Positions 18,530 to 28,813 of a DNA stretch of 64,000 nt are shown piece after piece. The position numbers and the translations under genes are program-made. This stretch comes from Bacteroidales bacterium UBA3143 (lineage in GTDB: Bacteria; Bacteroidota; Bacteroidia; Bacteroidales; Dysgonomonadaceae): the NCBI GenBank assembly GCA_002364735.1, contig DEZB01000069.1:1-64000 (forward strand). Reading direction: 5' to 3'. The stretch's first letter is position 1, and each line of letters opens with the position of its first letter. The notes below the pieces were generated by a model, which had not been told where the DNA came from, did not search any database, and worked only from the letters and a program-made list of their open reading frames with translations.

Positions 18530-19006
18530 TTATTTTCCGTGTAATTTTTTTATCCTTTCCAACAATTCACCCTCTGCTGGTCCTCGCACTATAATTTCTT
18601 TCACTATATCTTCAATCGGAACCATATTGATAGGAGAAAGCGGTAAATCAAATTCTTCAAGCCATTGGTTCAGTTGTCGTCCTGATGCTGCATATACCAC
18701 TGTTCCAATTCCAGCCATACCATTAGCTGCTGCACACATCGGGCAATGTTCACCACTTGTGTACATAGTGCTTTCTTTACGTTGATCTTCAGTAAGATTA
18801 TTTAAAGCCCATTCAGCCAATTCATATTCAGGATGTGCCAAGGCATTAACTGCATTTACTTTATTGCGCGCTTTTGATAAAATGTTGTTGTCTTTATCTA
18901 CTAAGACAGAGCCAAATGGTCTATCACCAGCTTTCAGGGCCTCTTCGGCAAGGTCTATGCATAGAGTTAGAAAGTGATTATCGGTCGAAGTAAGTGTTTT
19001 ATTCAT
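18530..19006 (-). CDS. Nucleoside/guanine deaminase family protein
   Basis: The 158-residue protein has the zinc-dependent cytidine/deoxycytidylate deaminase fold. The zinc ligands and catalytic acid are His58 and Glu60 in AHPEYELAEW, and Cys88 and Cys91 in SGEHCPMC. The HPE and EHCPMC variants differ from the commoner HAE and PCPMC and occur in guanine-deaminase-like enzymes. Likely substrates are guanine or related purines, but this is not certain. Its start lies 8 bases inside the upstream NAD(P)-binding gene, so the two are co-translated. Confidence 0.82.
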   Translation of the reverse strand: MNKTLTSTDNHFLTLCIDLAEEALKAGDRPFGSVLVDKDNNILSKARNKVNAVNALAHPEYELAEWALNNLTEDQRKESTMYTSGEHCPMCAAANGMAGIGTVVYAASGRQLNQWLEEFDLPLSPINMVPIEDIVKEIIVRGPAEGELLERIKKLHGK

Positions 19007-19655
19007 ACTGTTTTGCTATTAATTTAATTTCTTCCGAAGTAATTATTACCTCTTTGTAAGCTTTGCGTGTCAATTGCACCATTGCTTTAGCAATGGTTTC
19101 TGCTTCTATCATTTTGTAGCGGGGAGGAATTAAGAAACCAACTATTTTCATTAATTGTTTTGAAAAGTCTTCGCCAGTTCTTTTCTCTTTTCTGTTGCCT
19201 ACTATTAGTGAAGGTTGTAAGAAGTGCGTCTGTTCAATGTGTTGTGCAAGCACATCACGCTCCATTTCACCTTTTAAACGGCTATACAGCACTTTGCTCT
19301 TGGCATTGGCCCCCAATGCTGATATCACTATGTATTGATTGATACTGTTTTGTTTACAAAGTTTTGCTGCTTCTATAGGGATGCCATAATCAATGGCTCG
19401 ATAAAGCGTCTTGTCTGGAGTTTTTGCTTTGGTTGTTCCGATGCAACAAAAAACAACATCAGCGATGAACTCTTCAGCGTAATCTGATAGCTTTAAAAGA
19501 TCAATCACATGTTCTTCTATCTTTGGGTGAGAAATGGTCAACTTCTTTCGTGTAAACACTTTCACGCAGTCATAATCAGTATCCTTCAACAACAACTGCA
19601 ACAGATGTGAACCAGTTAACCCGGTTGCACCTAAAATAATAGCTTTCTTTTTCAT
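18999..19655 (-). CDS. NAD(P)-binding Rossmann protein (atypical SDR, NmrA/HTATIP2-like)
   Basis: The 218-residue protein begins with the nucleotide-binding motif GATGLTGSHLL. It has the Rossmann pattern through DVVFCCIGTTKAKTP and the YSRLKGEMERDVL helix with the position of the SDR Tyr/Lys pair. This matches the atypical short-chain dehydrogenases called NAD(P)H-binding or oxidoreductase HTATIP2-like. The reaction is unknown. It is the first gene of a two-gene leftward operon with the deaminase (8-bp overlap). Confidence 0.82.
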   Translation of the reverse strand: MKKKAIILGATGLTGSHLLQLLLKDTDYDCVKVFTRKKLTISHPKIEEHVIDLLKLSDYAEEFIADVVFCCIGTTKAKTPDKTLYRAIDYGIPIEAAKLCKQNSINQYIVISALGANAKSKVLYSRLKGEMERDVLAQHIEQTHFLQPSLIVGNRKEKRTGEDFSKQLMKIVGFLIPPRYKMIEAETIAKAMVQLTRKAYKEVIITSEEIKLIAKQYE

Positions 19656-19715
19656 TTTGTTTTTTATTTCTAAATCTACAATATACAGTTAAATAAATTC
19701 TCTTCTCACTTTTTT

Positions 19716-20426
19716 CTATTTATTATTAATATTCCAAAGCATCAATGCCCTTGCAATTGCTTTCTCAGCAATTGGTGCCATCACTTCATAGCCTGTCTTG
19801 GTAGGATGCACTCCATCATTGGTGTATTTGGCTTTCAGTCCATTTTGCTCATCAACCATTGAAGTGAAATAGTCGGCATAGACCATACCATGAGTATCAG
19901 CATACTTTTGAATGCGATTATTAAGCTCAATTATTTTTCTTGCAGGTTCCAATCCTGTTTTCCATGGGTAATCATAAACTGGTAATATGGAGCACAACAC
20001 AACACCAATATTATTTGCTTTTGCCAATTCTGCCATTGAGTACAAGTTATCTTCAATCATTTCCAAGGTAGATGGACCCGTGTTGCCTGCTATGTCATTT
20101 GTTCCTGCCAAAATAATAACTACTTTTGGGTACAAATTAATAACATCTTGACGAAAACGAACGAGCATTTGTGGAGTTGTTTGTCCTCCAATTCCTCTGT
20201 TTATGTAGTTTGGATTATCGAAAAATGTGGGAGCTTTTTCCTTCCATCCTTGTGTGATAGAGTTTCCCATAAACACAATGCGGTCTTCATTCGTTTTGGG
20301 CCGACTCACTTTTGTGTTTTCTTTTTTAAACCGATTAAGATTAGCCCAATCTTGAGCAGTTGCTTTAAAAATAACATTCATAGACAGTAAAAGTACAATT
20401 GAAAATGTGATACGTAGAAGTTTCAT
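19716..20426 (-). CDS. Secreted SGNH/GDSL hydrolase
   Basis: The 236-residue protein has a signal peptide (about residues 1-25, ending TAQ). The four SGNH blocks are visible: Ser56 in GNSITQGW, Gly in RGIGGQTT, Asn in ILAGTNDIAG, and Asp/His in NDGVHPTKTGYEVM. Such periplasmic or secreted enzymes deacetylate or de-esterify carbohydrates (acetylxylan esterase-like or platelet-activating-factor acetylhydrolase-like). The substrate is not evident from neighbours. It is probably a single gene. Confidence 0.9.
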   Translation of the reverse strand: MKLLRITFSIVLLLSMNVIFKATAQDWANLNRFKKENTKVSRPKTNEDRIVFMGNSITQGWKEKAPTFFDNPNYINRGIGGQTTPQMLVRFRQDVINLYPKVVIILAGTNDIAGNTGPSTLEMIEDNLYSMAELAKANNIGVVLCSILPVYDYPWKTGLEPARKIIELNNRIQKYADTHGMVYADYFTSMVDEQNGLKAKYTNDGVHPTKTGYEVMAPIAEKAIARALMLWNINNK

Positions 20427-20642
20427 GTGATCTTTATTTTTGATTATACATGCTATTAAATTTAGAAAACAATATTAGCTAATATTATTTGGCTTAAATA
20501 GTAAATGTTGTTAAACCTTTTCACACGACGTAGCAATGTGTTTTTTATATTCAAAAAAGTGTAATAATCATTGTGGTGTGTCGTTTGTTGATCTAAAAAG
20601 ATGTATTTTTAAAAACTAAAAATTTTATAGACTGAATAAAAG

Positions 20643-21731
20643 ATGCGTAAACCTACTAAAATTATTGCAATAATTGGAATTGCTTTATTGATACTTGGAA
20701 TGATATTTTACCCAAAAATTAAATCTGCTTTTCAAGGTAATGATGAAGCCCCTGTGTCACGGTCAACTTTTGCTCCTGGAGGAGGTCAAGGATTAAGTGT
20801 AAATGCTATCGTGTTGAAACCTGAAACGCTAAATGATGTTTTCAGAACAAAAGGTGTTTTGTTGCCCGATGAAGAAGTAAATTTAATCTTTGAAACCTCT
20901 GGAAAGATCACTCAAATCATTTTTAGAGAAGGAACATTTGTAAACAAAGGAGATTTATTAGCTAAGGTGAATGATGCTCCACTTCAAGCTGAGCTTAAAA
21001 AACTTCAGTCTCAACTACCACTTGCCCAAGAAAGGGTGTTTCGTCAAAGAACACTTCTGGATAAAGATGCTGTAAGTCAAGAAGCTTTTGAAACTGTTAC
21101 TACTGATTTAGACAAATTAAAAGCTGACATAGAGTTGGTGAAATCACGAATTGATCAAACTGAGTTGAGAGCTCCTTTCAGTGGTATGATCGGTTTGCGC
21201 AATGTGAGTGAGGGAACATATGCATCACCTCAAGTCACAGTTTCGAAACTTACCAAAATATCTCCGCTTAAAATAGAGTTCTCGGTTAATGAACGACAAG
21301 CAGCAGAAGTAAAAGACGGAACAAAACTTAGCTTTACAGTTGAAAATGATTTAAGCATTTATGAAGCAACTGTATATGCTATTGAAACAACGTTAGAGAG
21401 CAATACTCTTTCGCTTAAAGCGCGCGCAAGGTATGACAATCCTGGAGGTAAACTAAAACCAGGTCGATCGGCTAATATTGAGATACAATTACAAGAAATA
21501 ACCAATACAATAGTTATTCCAAGCATTGCTTCCATTGCAGAAATGGGACAAGATATAGCTTATACATATAATAATGGTAAAGCTCATCAAGTAGTATTAA
21601 CCAAGGGACTGCGTACTGCATCTTCTGTTCAAATAATAGAAGGTTTAAACATTGGAGACACTTTGTTAACTACTGGAGTAATGCAATTGCGAGATGGCAT
21701 GAATGTATCCATTGCTCAATTAAAGGATTAA
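20643..21731 (+). CDS. RND efflux periplasmic adaptor (membrane fusion protein)
   Basis: The 362-residue protein has an N-terminal anchor helix (about 7-25) and the HlyD/AcrA layout. It has a lipoyl half (IIFREGTFVNKGDLLAKVND), a coiled-coil hairpin (about 113-170), a second lipoyl half (RAPFSGMIGLRNVSEGTY), a beta-barrel (about 210-290) and a membrane-proximal domain. It joins the RND pump to the outer-membrane channel. It is the first gene of a three-gene efflux operon, 18 bases before the pump gene. Confidence 0.92.
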   Translation: MRKPTKIIAIIGIALLILGMIFYPKIKSAFQGNDEAPVSRSTFAPGGGQGLSVNAIVLKPETLNDVFRTKGVLLPDEEVNLIFETSGKITQIIFREGTFVNKGDLLAKVNDAPLQAELKKLQSQLPLAQERVFRQRTLLDKDAVSQEAFETVTTDLDKLKADIELVKSRIDQTELRAPFSGMIGLRNVSEGTYASPQVTVSKLTKISPLKIEFSVNERQAAEVKDGTKLSFTVENDLSIYEATVYAIETTLESNTLSLKARARYDNPGGKLKPGRSANIEIQLQEITNTIVIPSIASIAEMGQDIAYTYNNGKAHQVVLTKGLRTASSVQIIEGLNIGDTLLTTGVMQLRDGMNVSIAQLKD

Positions 21732-21749
21732 ACTTTAGATTATCATAAA

Positions 21750-24700
21750 ATGACATTATCTGAAATAAGCATAAAGCGTCCTGTATTATCAACAGTTTTT
21801 ATTTTAATAATTGTTCTATTTGGAATAATTGGTTATACTAATTTGCCCGTTCGTGAATATCCAAGTGTTGATAACCCCATCATTACGGTGGGTGTTTCAT
21901 ATCCTGGGGCAAATGCTGATGTAATAGAAAAGCAAATAACTGAGCCATTAGAACAAAGTATCAATGGTATTCCTGGTATTCGATCACTAATAAGTCAAAG
22001 TAGTCAAGGGCGATCTCGTATCACAGTTGAATTTGAGTTAACTGTAGATATGGAAACAGCTGCCAACGATGTGCGTGATAAAGTTTCGGTAGCACAACGT
22101 TTTCTTCCACGTGATGTTGATCCGCCTACAGTTGCAAAAGCTGATGCTGATGCCGAACCCATTATGCAAATCACAGTTCAAAGTGAGGTGCGGTCATTAT
22201 TACAGTTGACCGAAATTGCAGAGCTTACTGTTAAGGAGCGCTTGCAAACCATTCAAAATGTGAGTGCAGTAGATATATGGGGTGAAAATAGATACGCAAT
22301 GCGTTTGTGGTTAGACCCCGTAAAAATGGCCTCTTACAAAATAACTCCAATGAATGTGAAAAGTGCATTGGACAGAGAAAACATTGAGCTACCAGCTGGA
22401 AGTATTGAGGGCGATGAAATAGAACGTTCGATACGTACATTGGGGTTGATGGTTACACCCGAAGAGTTTAATAACCTGATTATAAAAGAAGATGATTATC
22501 GCATTGTTCGTTTTGGAGATGTCGGTTTTGCAGAATTAGACTCTGAAAACAGGAAAAACATCCTGCGCAGAAATGGCATCCCCATGGTTAGTACAGTAAT
22601 CATTCCACAACCAGGAGCCAACCAAATAGAAATTGCAGATGAAGTGCGGGTGCGATTGGACCAAATGCAAAAAGACCTACCTGAAGATGTTATTGTTGAT
22701 GTAGCATATGATAGTACTCGCTTCATTAGAGCTTCCATTAACGAGGTGAAAACTACTGTATATATCGCATTTGCTTTAGTAGTAATCATTATATTCTTGT
22801 TTCTGCGCGATTGGCGCGTTACAATAATTCCTGCCATTGTTATCCCAGTTTCATTGATAGGAGCTTTCTTTATCATGTATCTGGCAGGTTTTTCCATAAA
22901 TGTTCTTTCAATGTTAGCAGTTGTGTTGGCCGTTGGTTTAGTGGTAGATGATGCCATTGTCGTCGTTGAAAACATTTATCAAAAAATAGAGGGAGGAATG
23001 ACCCCCAGAGAAGCTTCGATAGAAGGATCCAAAGAAATTTTCTTTGCAGTGTTATCTACTACGGTTACTCTGGTAGCTGTCTTTTTCCCCATTGTCTTTT
23101 TAGAAGGTATGACAGGGCGATTGTTTCGTGAGTTTAGTATTGTAGTTTCTGGTGCAGTTATTATATCTTCTTTTGTTGCCTTAACTTTTACTCCTATGTT
23201 GGCATCAAAAATGCTGGTGAAACGAGAAAAGAAGAATTGGTTTATGCGCAAAACAGAGCCTTTCTTTGAAGGAATGAATAGAACATACGAAAAGTGGTTG
23301 GTCTATTTTGTTACACGCAAAAAACTTGTGATACCTATATTTCTTGTAACTATAGGACTTGTATTTGTGTTTTATTTAAATATTCCCGCTGAAATGGCAC
23401 CATTGGAAGATCGTTCTCAGGTGATGATTAGAACATCACTGCCTGAAGGTGCTACATATGAGTTTACGCGCGATTATACAAATCGTATTTCCAACATTGT
23501 AGACTCATTGGTGATTGAAAAAGAGTCTAATATGACGATTGTTTTTAGTTCCTTTGGAATGGTTCGTGTTACACTTCCAGATATGACTGAGCGTAATAGA
23601 AGTCAAATGGATATAGCAGCAGAACTATCAAATGCCGTAAGGAGTGAAACAGCAGCTCGTGCTTTTGTGCAACAACAATCTACTTTTGGTGGACGTCGCT
23701 CTGGTATGCCCATTCAGTATGTTTTGCAAGCTCCAAATCTTGAAAAACTTCAAGAGCATATTCCTTTGTTTATGTCTAAAGTAAATGAGAGTCCTTATTT
23801 CCAAATGTCCGATGTAAACTTGAAATTCACCAAACCCGAAACCCGAATCGTAATTGATAGAGATAAAGCGACTCTACTGGGAGTTAGTACAAGGGATATT
23901 GGTCAGACCTTACAATATGCACTAAGTGGTCAGCGATTAGGCTATTTTTATATGAATGGTAAGCAATATCAAATATTAGCCGAAATCAATCGTCAACAAA
24001 GAAATACTCCATTAGACTTGAAGTCTATCTATTTGAAAAATAATGAAGGACAAATGATTCAAATGGATAACTTAGTGGAACTGGAAGAATCTGTAGCTCC
24101 ACCACAATTATATAGGTATAATAGGTTCAATTCGGCAACTATATCGGCAGGTCTTGCTCCGGGCTATTCTCTTGGAGAAAGTATCGTGGAGATGGATCGC
24201 ATAGCTAAAGAAACATTGGATGATACGTTCAGAACCGCATTAGAAGGCGAGTCACGCAACTTTAGAGAGAGCTCTTCGAGCTTAATGTTTGCTTTCTTAT
24301 TAGCATTGGTGCTTATATTTTTAATTCTTTCGGCACAATTCGAAAGTTTCAAAGATCCGTTTGTTGTTATGTTAACCGTGCCTTTGGCTGTGACAGGTGC
24401 TTTATTCTTTATGTGGATGTTTGGAGTGACTATGAATATATATAGCCAAATTGGTATTATTATGCTTATCGGATTGGTTGCCAAAAACGGTATACTTATT
24501 GTTGAGTTTGCTAACCAACGTCAAGACAGTGGCATCAATAAATTGGAGGCAATTCAAGGAGCGTCTGTGCAACGTTTACGCCCAATATTGATGACAAGTA
24601 TCTCCACTATTTTAGGACTTCTTCCTTTGGCTCTTGCCTCGGGTGAAGGAGCTAATGGCAGAATTGCTATGGGTGTTGCTGTTATTGGAGGTTTGCTTAT

Positions 24701-24797
24701 TTCTACTTTGCTGACATTGTTTATAGTACCTGCCATGTACATGTTTATATCGACTGAAAGGAACAAAGTAACAGTTGAAATATCAAAAGAAGATTGA
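21750..24797 (+). CDS. RND multidrug efflux pump (HAE1 family)
   Basis: The 1015-residue protein is a full-length inner-membrane AcrB/MexF-type pump. It begins with ISIKRPVLSTVF, the usual first helix. It contains the paired Asp residues of helix 4 in VGLVVDDAIVVVENIY and the helix 10 Lys in GLVAKNGILIVEFANQ, which together form the proton relay. The porter repeats with PGANADVIEKQITEPLEQ are present. It exports hydrophobic compounds with the adaptor and TolC-type channel encoded on either side. No regulator gene adjoins it. Confidence 0.95.
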   Translation: MTLSEISIKRPVLSTVFILIIVLFGIIGYTNLPVREYPSVDNPIITVGVSYPGANADVIEKQITEPLEQSINGIPGIRSLISQSSQGRSRITVEFELTVDMETAANDVRDKVSVAQRFLPRDVDPPTVAKADADAEPIMQITVQSEVRSLLQLTEIAELTVKERLQTIQNVSAVDIWGENRYAMRLWLDPVKMASYKITPMNVKSALDRENIELPAGSIEGDEIERSIRTLGLMVTPEEFNNLIIKEDDYRIVRFGDVGFAELDSENRKNILRRNGIPMVSTVIIPQPGANQIEIADEVRVRLDQMQKDLPEDVIVDVAYDSTRFIRASINEVKTTVYIAFALVVIIIFLFLRDWRVTIIPAIVIPVSLIGAFFIMYLAGFSINVLSMLAVVLAVGLVVDDAIVVVENIYQKIEGGMTPREASIEGSKEIFFAVLSTTVTLVAVFFPIVFLEGMTGRLFREFSIVVSGAVIISSFVALTFTPMLASKMLVKREKKNWFMRKTEPFFEGMNRTYEKWLVYFVTRKKLVIPIFLVTIGLVFVFYLNIPAEMAPLEDRSQVMIRTSLPEGATYEFTRDYTNRISNIVDSLVIEKESNMTIVFSSFGMVRVTLPDMTERNRSQMDIAAELSNAVRSETAARAFVQQQSTFGGRRSGMPIQYVLQAPNLEKLQEHIPLFMSKVNESPYFQMSDVNLKFTKPETRIVIDRDKATLLGVSTRDIGQTLQYALSGQRLGYFYMNGKQYQILAEINRQQRNTPLDLKSIYLKNNEGQMIQMDNLVELEESVAPPQLYRYNRFNSATISAGLAPGYSLGESIVEMDRIAKETLDDTFRTALEGESRNFRESSSSLMFAFLLALVLIFLILSAQFESFKDPFVVMLTVPLAVTGALFFMWMFGVTMNIYSQIGIIMLIGLVAKNGILIVEFANQRQDSGINKLEAIQGASVQRLRPILMTSISTILGLLPLALASGEGANGRIAMGVAVIGGLLISTLLTLFIVPAMYMFISTERNKVTVEISKED

Positions 24798-24798
24798 G

Positions 24799-26118
24799 AT
24801 GAAAAGAGGTTTTAGTATTATAATATCATTTATAATGTTTTCTTATTTGCTAATTGCACAGACAGTTAGTTTAGAAGAATGTTTGCGTATTGGTTTAGAA
24901 CAAAATTTTGATATTCGTATCGTTAGAAACAATCAACTTATTTCCGATAGAAATGTAACATGGGGCAATGCAGGTTTATTACCAACTGTGGATGCTACAT
25001 CAGGATACAATATAAAAAGTGACAACACCAATCAAACGCCTTCTGATAGCGCTGAACAAATAAATAGAAGAAACAATAATACAGAGACACTCAATGCAAG
25101 TGTCAATCTTAATTGGACCTTGTTTGACGGATTTAATGCGCAAACCAATTACAAGAAACTGAATGAGCTGAAGAGTGTTGGTGAGCTAAATACACAGTTA
25201 ACCATCGAAAACTTCATTACAAATTTGTCCGCAGAGTATTATAACTTGGTACAAGAAACCATGCGGATGGAAAACCTTAAGTTTGCTGTACAACTATCGC
25301 GTGAACAGTTGCGGATTGTGGAAGCACGCTATCAAATTGGTTCTTTTTCACGGTTAGATTTACAACAAGCACGTGTAGATTTCAATGCAGATAGTTCACG
25401 ACTTATCCGACAATATGAGCAGTTAAACACAGCTCGAATAAAAATCAATGAGTTGATGGGGATAAATGATGTAGAAACACCTGTAGTTGCTGCCGATACA
25501 TCTATTATAATAATGCCTCTCGAATCGAAAGAAGTGATGTGGAACAATGTATTAAGTTCAAATACTTTATTGCATCTTTCAGAGAAAGATATTGTTATTA
25601 GTGAGCTCAATCTTAAAAACATTGAGAGCAAATATTATCCTTATCTACGTTTTAATACTGGCTATGGGTTTTCTCATTTCAATTACGATTCGGGTGTTTA
25701 TGATAAACAACGAAATTGGGGCCCAAACGTGGGCGTTACAGTCGGAATCAATATTTTTGATGGTTTCAACAAACGAAGAGAGCAAAAAAACGCTCGTACA
25801 CGAATTGAAAACACTAAACTTGAGAAAGATCAAATGCGTTTGTCACTAAAGAGCGATTTTTCTAATCTTTGGCAATCTTATCGCAACAATTTGGAGCTTT
25901 TAAAACTTGAGAAAGAAAATGTTGAAAATGCACGTGAAAATTACGAAATTGCTATGGAGCGTTATAAGTTAGGAGACTTAGCTGGTATACTTTTGCGTGA
26001 AGCACAGAACAGCCTGCTTGAGGCGGAAGAACGATTGGTGAGTGCTCAATTCAATATAAAAATCAATGAGATATACCTCCATCAAATAAGTGGAACAATA
26101 GCTGATTATTTACGGTAA
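24799..26118 (+). CDS. TolC-family outer-membrane efflux channel
   Basis: The 439-residue protein has a signal peptide ending in LLIAQ and two homologous OEP repeats, each beginning with a SLEECL-like or helical segment. The long helices contain LSREQLRIVEARYQIGSFSRLDLQQA (seen in parts) and ENYEIAMERYKLGDLAGILLREAQ. I start at the ATG at 24799, one base after the pump stop codon. An in-frame TTG at 24775 would lie inside the pump gene and precede the signal peptide. It completes the tripartite RND efflux system. Confidence 0.92.
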   Translation: MKRGFSIIISFIMFSYLLIAQTVSLEECLRIGLEQNFDIRIVRNNQLISDRNVTWGNAGLLPTVDATSGYNIKSDNTNQTPSDSAEQINRRNNNTETLNASVNLNWTLFDGFNAQTNYKKLNELKSVGELNTQLTIENFITNLSAEYYNLVQETMRMENLKFAVQLSREQLRIVEARYQIGSFSRLDLQQARVDFNADSSRLIRQYEQLNTARIKINELMGINDVETPVVAADTSIIIMPLESKEVMWNNVLSSNTLLHLSEKDIVISELNLKNIESKYYPYLRFNTGYGFSHFNYDSGVYDKQRNWGPNVGVTVGINIFDGFNKRREQKNARTRIENTKLEKDQMRLSLKSDFSNLWQSYRNNLELLKLEKENVENARENYEIAMERYKLGDLAGILLREAQNSLLEAEERLVSAQFNIKINEIYLHQISGTIADYLR

Positions 26119-26174
26119 ACATGTTAATTATAACTGTGTTACATCTATACATTTTTAAATAGTAAATTAATTTG

Positions 26175-26182
26175 TATTTTTG
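26175..26182 (+). promoter_or_regulatory. -7 box for the acyl-CoA ligase
   Basis: TATTTTTG matches TAnnTTTG. Transcription would begin near 26189, 25 bases before the ATG at 26214, which supports that start codon over an upstream TTG at 26172. Confidence 0.6.
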
Positions 26183-26213
26183 CCCAACTTATTCTCATTT
26201 TGCATCATTATAT

Positions 26214-27866
26214 ATGGAAACAACATTTTTAGGATTAATCGAACAAAGTATTCGTAAAAACTGGAAGCTACCTGCACTTACCGACTATCAAGGGGAGACT
26301 CTTCGTTATAAAGATTTTGCCAGACAAATAGCAAAACTGCATGCATATTTTGAATCAGGAGGAGTGCAGAAAGGTGACAAGATTGCTCTTTGTGGAAAAA
26401 ACTCATCAAATTGGGCTGTTGCATTCTTTGGGACGTTGACCTATGGAGCAGTTGCCGTTAGCATACTACACGAGTTTGATAAAAGTAGCGTTGAATACAT
26501 TGTAGATCATTCTGATGCCAAGGTTTTTTTTGTTGACAAAGCTTTGTATGACAATCTGAATCAAGAGAAAATGCCCAAGCTTGAAACTATTTGCTTGTTA
26601 GACGACTTTTCATTAGCATATACTACATCACAAGAACTGAAAACTTTTTTTGAAAATGCTGAGACATTTTTCGATAAGAAATTTACAAAGACTTTTACAG
26701 CCAATAATATTCACTTCCATAAAGAAGATAGTGAAGAGTTGGCAGTACTCAACTATACTTCTGGTACAACAAGTAGCCCTAAGGGCGTAATGATTCCATA
26801 TCGTAGCTTATGGTCGAACACTAAGTTTGCAAATGACAATCTTGCGTTTATTCAAGCTGGTGATAACATTGTATGTATGCTTCCTATGGCTCACACCTAT
26901 GGTTTGGCTTTTGAGATTCTCAATTCCATATCTATGGGTTGCCATATCCACTTCCTCAGTAGAACACCATCACCTAAGGTGATAATGGAAGCTTTTGAAA
27001 AAGTGAAACCTAAGCTTGTGTTAGCTGTGCCTTTAATTATTGAGAAAATAGTAACACGCAATGTCTTCACTGAACTAAATAAACAACCAGTGAAGTCTCT
27101 TATTAAAACTCCCATTCTTAATATATTTATTCGAAAGAAAATAAAGAAAAAATTAATCAACTTTTTTGGTGGAAATTTAGTAGAAGTAGTAGTTGGGGGT
27201 GCAGCAATTAACAAAGAAGTAGAAAGATTTTTACGATTTATCAATTTTCCGTATACAGTGGGTTATGGCATGACAGAGTGTAGTCCTTTAATTGCTTATG
27301 CATATTGGAAAGAATTTAAGGAGCAATCTTGTGGTCGAATTGTAGATAGAATGGAAGCTAAGATTGATTCTGACGATCCTCAAAAAGAGGTGGGTGAAAT
27401 ATTAGTTAAAGGTACAAATGTAATGCTTGGTTATTATAAAAACGAAGCGGCAACTAATGAGGTAATGCTTTCTGACGGATGGATGAAAACGGGTGACTTA
27501 GGGATATTAGATAAAGACAATTTTCTTTTTATCAAAGGTCGCAACAAGAATATAATCTTGGGATCGTCTGGACAAAATATTTATCCTGAAGATATTGAAG
27601 ATAAATTGAATAACTCACCTGCTATTTTAGAGTCATTGGTAATAGAAGCAAATAAAAAAATTGTTGCTCTTATTGTTCCAGATGAAGATTATATGAATGA
27701 TCTACTTATTGAAAAAGAAAACTATGAAGCGTTCTTTGATAAAGAAGTACAACTAATAAATGATACTTTACCTGCTTATAGCAAAGTTGCATCTTTTAGA
27801 GTGCAAGAAAAAGAATTTGTTAAAACCCCCAAGAGAAGTATTAGAAGATTCAAGTATCAGGAGTAA
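26214..27866 (+). CDS. AMP-dependent long-chain fatty acid-CoA ligase-like protein
   Basis: The 550-residue protein is an ANL-superfamily adenylating enzyme. The P-loop-like motif YTSGTTSSPKGV, the core motif VGYGMTECSPL and the hinge region with GDLGILD and KNIILGSSGQNIYPEDIE are all present. It probably activates fatty acids to acyl-CoA, or acyl chains for membrane lipid reuse, on the cytoplasmic side. I start at 26214 because the consensus -7 box overlaps any earlier start. It is a single gene followed by a clear terminator. Confidence 0.88.
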   Translation: METTFLGLIEQSIRKNWKLPALTDYQGETLRYKDFARQIAKLHAYFESGGVQKGDKIALCGKNSSNWAVAFFGTLTYGAVAVSILHEFDKSSVEYIVDHSDAKVFFVDKALYDNLNQEKMPKLETICLLDDFSLAYTTSQELKTFFENAETFFDKKFTKTFTANNIHFHKEDSEELAVLNYTSGTTSSPKGVMIPYRSLWSNTKFANDNLAFIQAGDNIVCMLPMAHTYGLAFEILNSISMGCHIHFLSRTPSPKVIMEAFEKVKPKLVLAVPLIIEKIVTRNVFTELNKQPVKSLIKTPILNIFIRKKIKKKLINFFGGNLVEVVVGGAAINKEVERFLRFINFPYTVGYGMTECSPLIAYAYWKEFKEQSCGRIVDRMEAKIDSDDPQKEVGEILVKGTNVMLGYYKNEAATNEVMLSDGWMKTGDLGILDKDNFLFIKGRNKNIILGSSGQNIYPEDIEDKLNNSPAILESLVIEANKKIVALIVPDEDYMNDLLIEKENYEAFFDKEVQLINDTLPAYSKVASFRVQEKEFVKTPKRSIRRFKYQE

Positions 27867-27901
27867 ATCTTAGCAAGTGCTTATTTATAGTTTAGTATAA
27901 A

Positions 27902-27929
27902 AGGTAATCACCGTGATTGCCTGTTTTTT
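27902..27929 (+). terminator. Rho-independent terminator of the acyl-CoA ligase
   Basis: AGGTAATC (27902-27909) pairs with GATTGCCT (27915-27922) across a 5-base loop, with one T-G pair. The run GTTTTTT follows. Confidence 0.85.
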
Positions 27930-28813
27930 CATACAGTTTTTTCTCTGACTTTCCCTACCTCCATCTTACCAAATTTGTGAAAATAGGCTCTTAAGACTTG
28001 TGTGTTATAATGCAAAACAAAAAACCAAAGGATTTAATAGTTGAACACATATGGTTTCAATGCTCTTTTCTTAGTTCGCAAAAAAGTCAGTCAATTCGAA
28101 CATCTGTAACGGTTTTTACAATCAAATACATTCTTGTTAGTTAAAATAGCTATCAAACATTAAATATATGTCTATTGTTTGTGGTTTTGTATCCCTACGA
28201 CGGAGAAAATATTCGAATAAAACTACTTTTGTAGATACTACAAAAGAGCAAACACATGGATATAAATTGAATTGTAGGCCTACAGAAGCACAAACATATA
28301 GATGAAATTACCATCTTAGTGATACAATGGAACAAAGATGGCAATAGTTGTGATTGTTTATTGATAAGTGATAGCAAAGATGTACATGGTTCTCATGTTG
28401 TAGGGAGGAGAAAGAAGAGAGAGGTCAATAGTGTTACTTTCCGCAATCGTTTTTGAAGGTGAGCGAAAGATAATAAAGTTATTTGATTATGTTTCTGTAA
28501 CATTTTTATTAAAATTGGTAAGCAGAGAGACTATCAATATTTTGTAAGCAGATAGAGAATGAAGTTGATTTTTACAGCCAGTCGAAGGCTCTATAAGAGA
28601 ACAGCGCGAGCTGAGTGAATTTACAAACTCTACAACAAACATTCCTATCATCTCATTGATGTTAAACTTGAAATTATATTTCTTTATATCACTCACATTC
28701 AGTATCTTTAGGGAGTAACTTATTTCGTTCTATACAGCATATGCTATAGCTGTATTGTAGAGAAACGCTGTGATTTAAATCGCAATATATTAACTAATAA
28801 ATAAAAAAACATC
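27930..28813. other. Long intergenic region with short palindromes
   Basis: I see no supported gene in these 884 bases. There is a 9-bp inverted repeat CTTTTGTAG/CTACAAAAG (28226-28246) and a perfect palindrome TGTAGGCCTACA (28273-28284). A CCTACGACGGAG stretch near 28194 resembles the repeat units found after the transaldolase. These may be remnants of a REP-like family. Confidence 0.45.

Noticed and set aside
28487..28696. Short leftward open frames before the transaldolase gene
   Set aside because: They have no domain and no promoter, and lie in a region with palindrome remnants.
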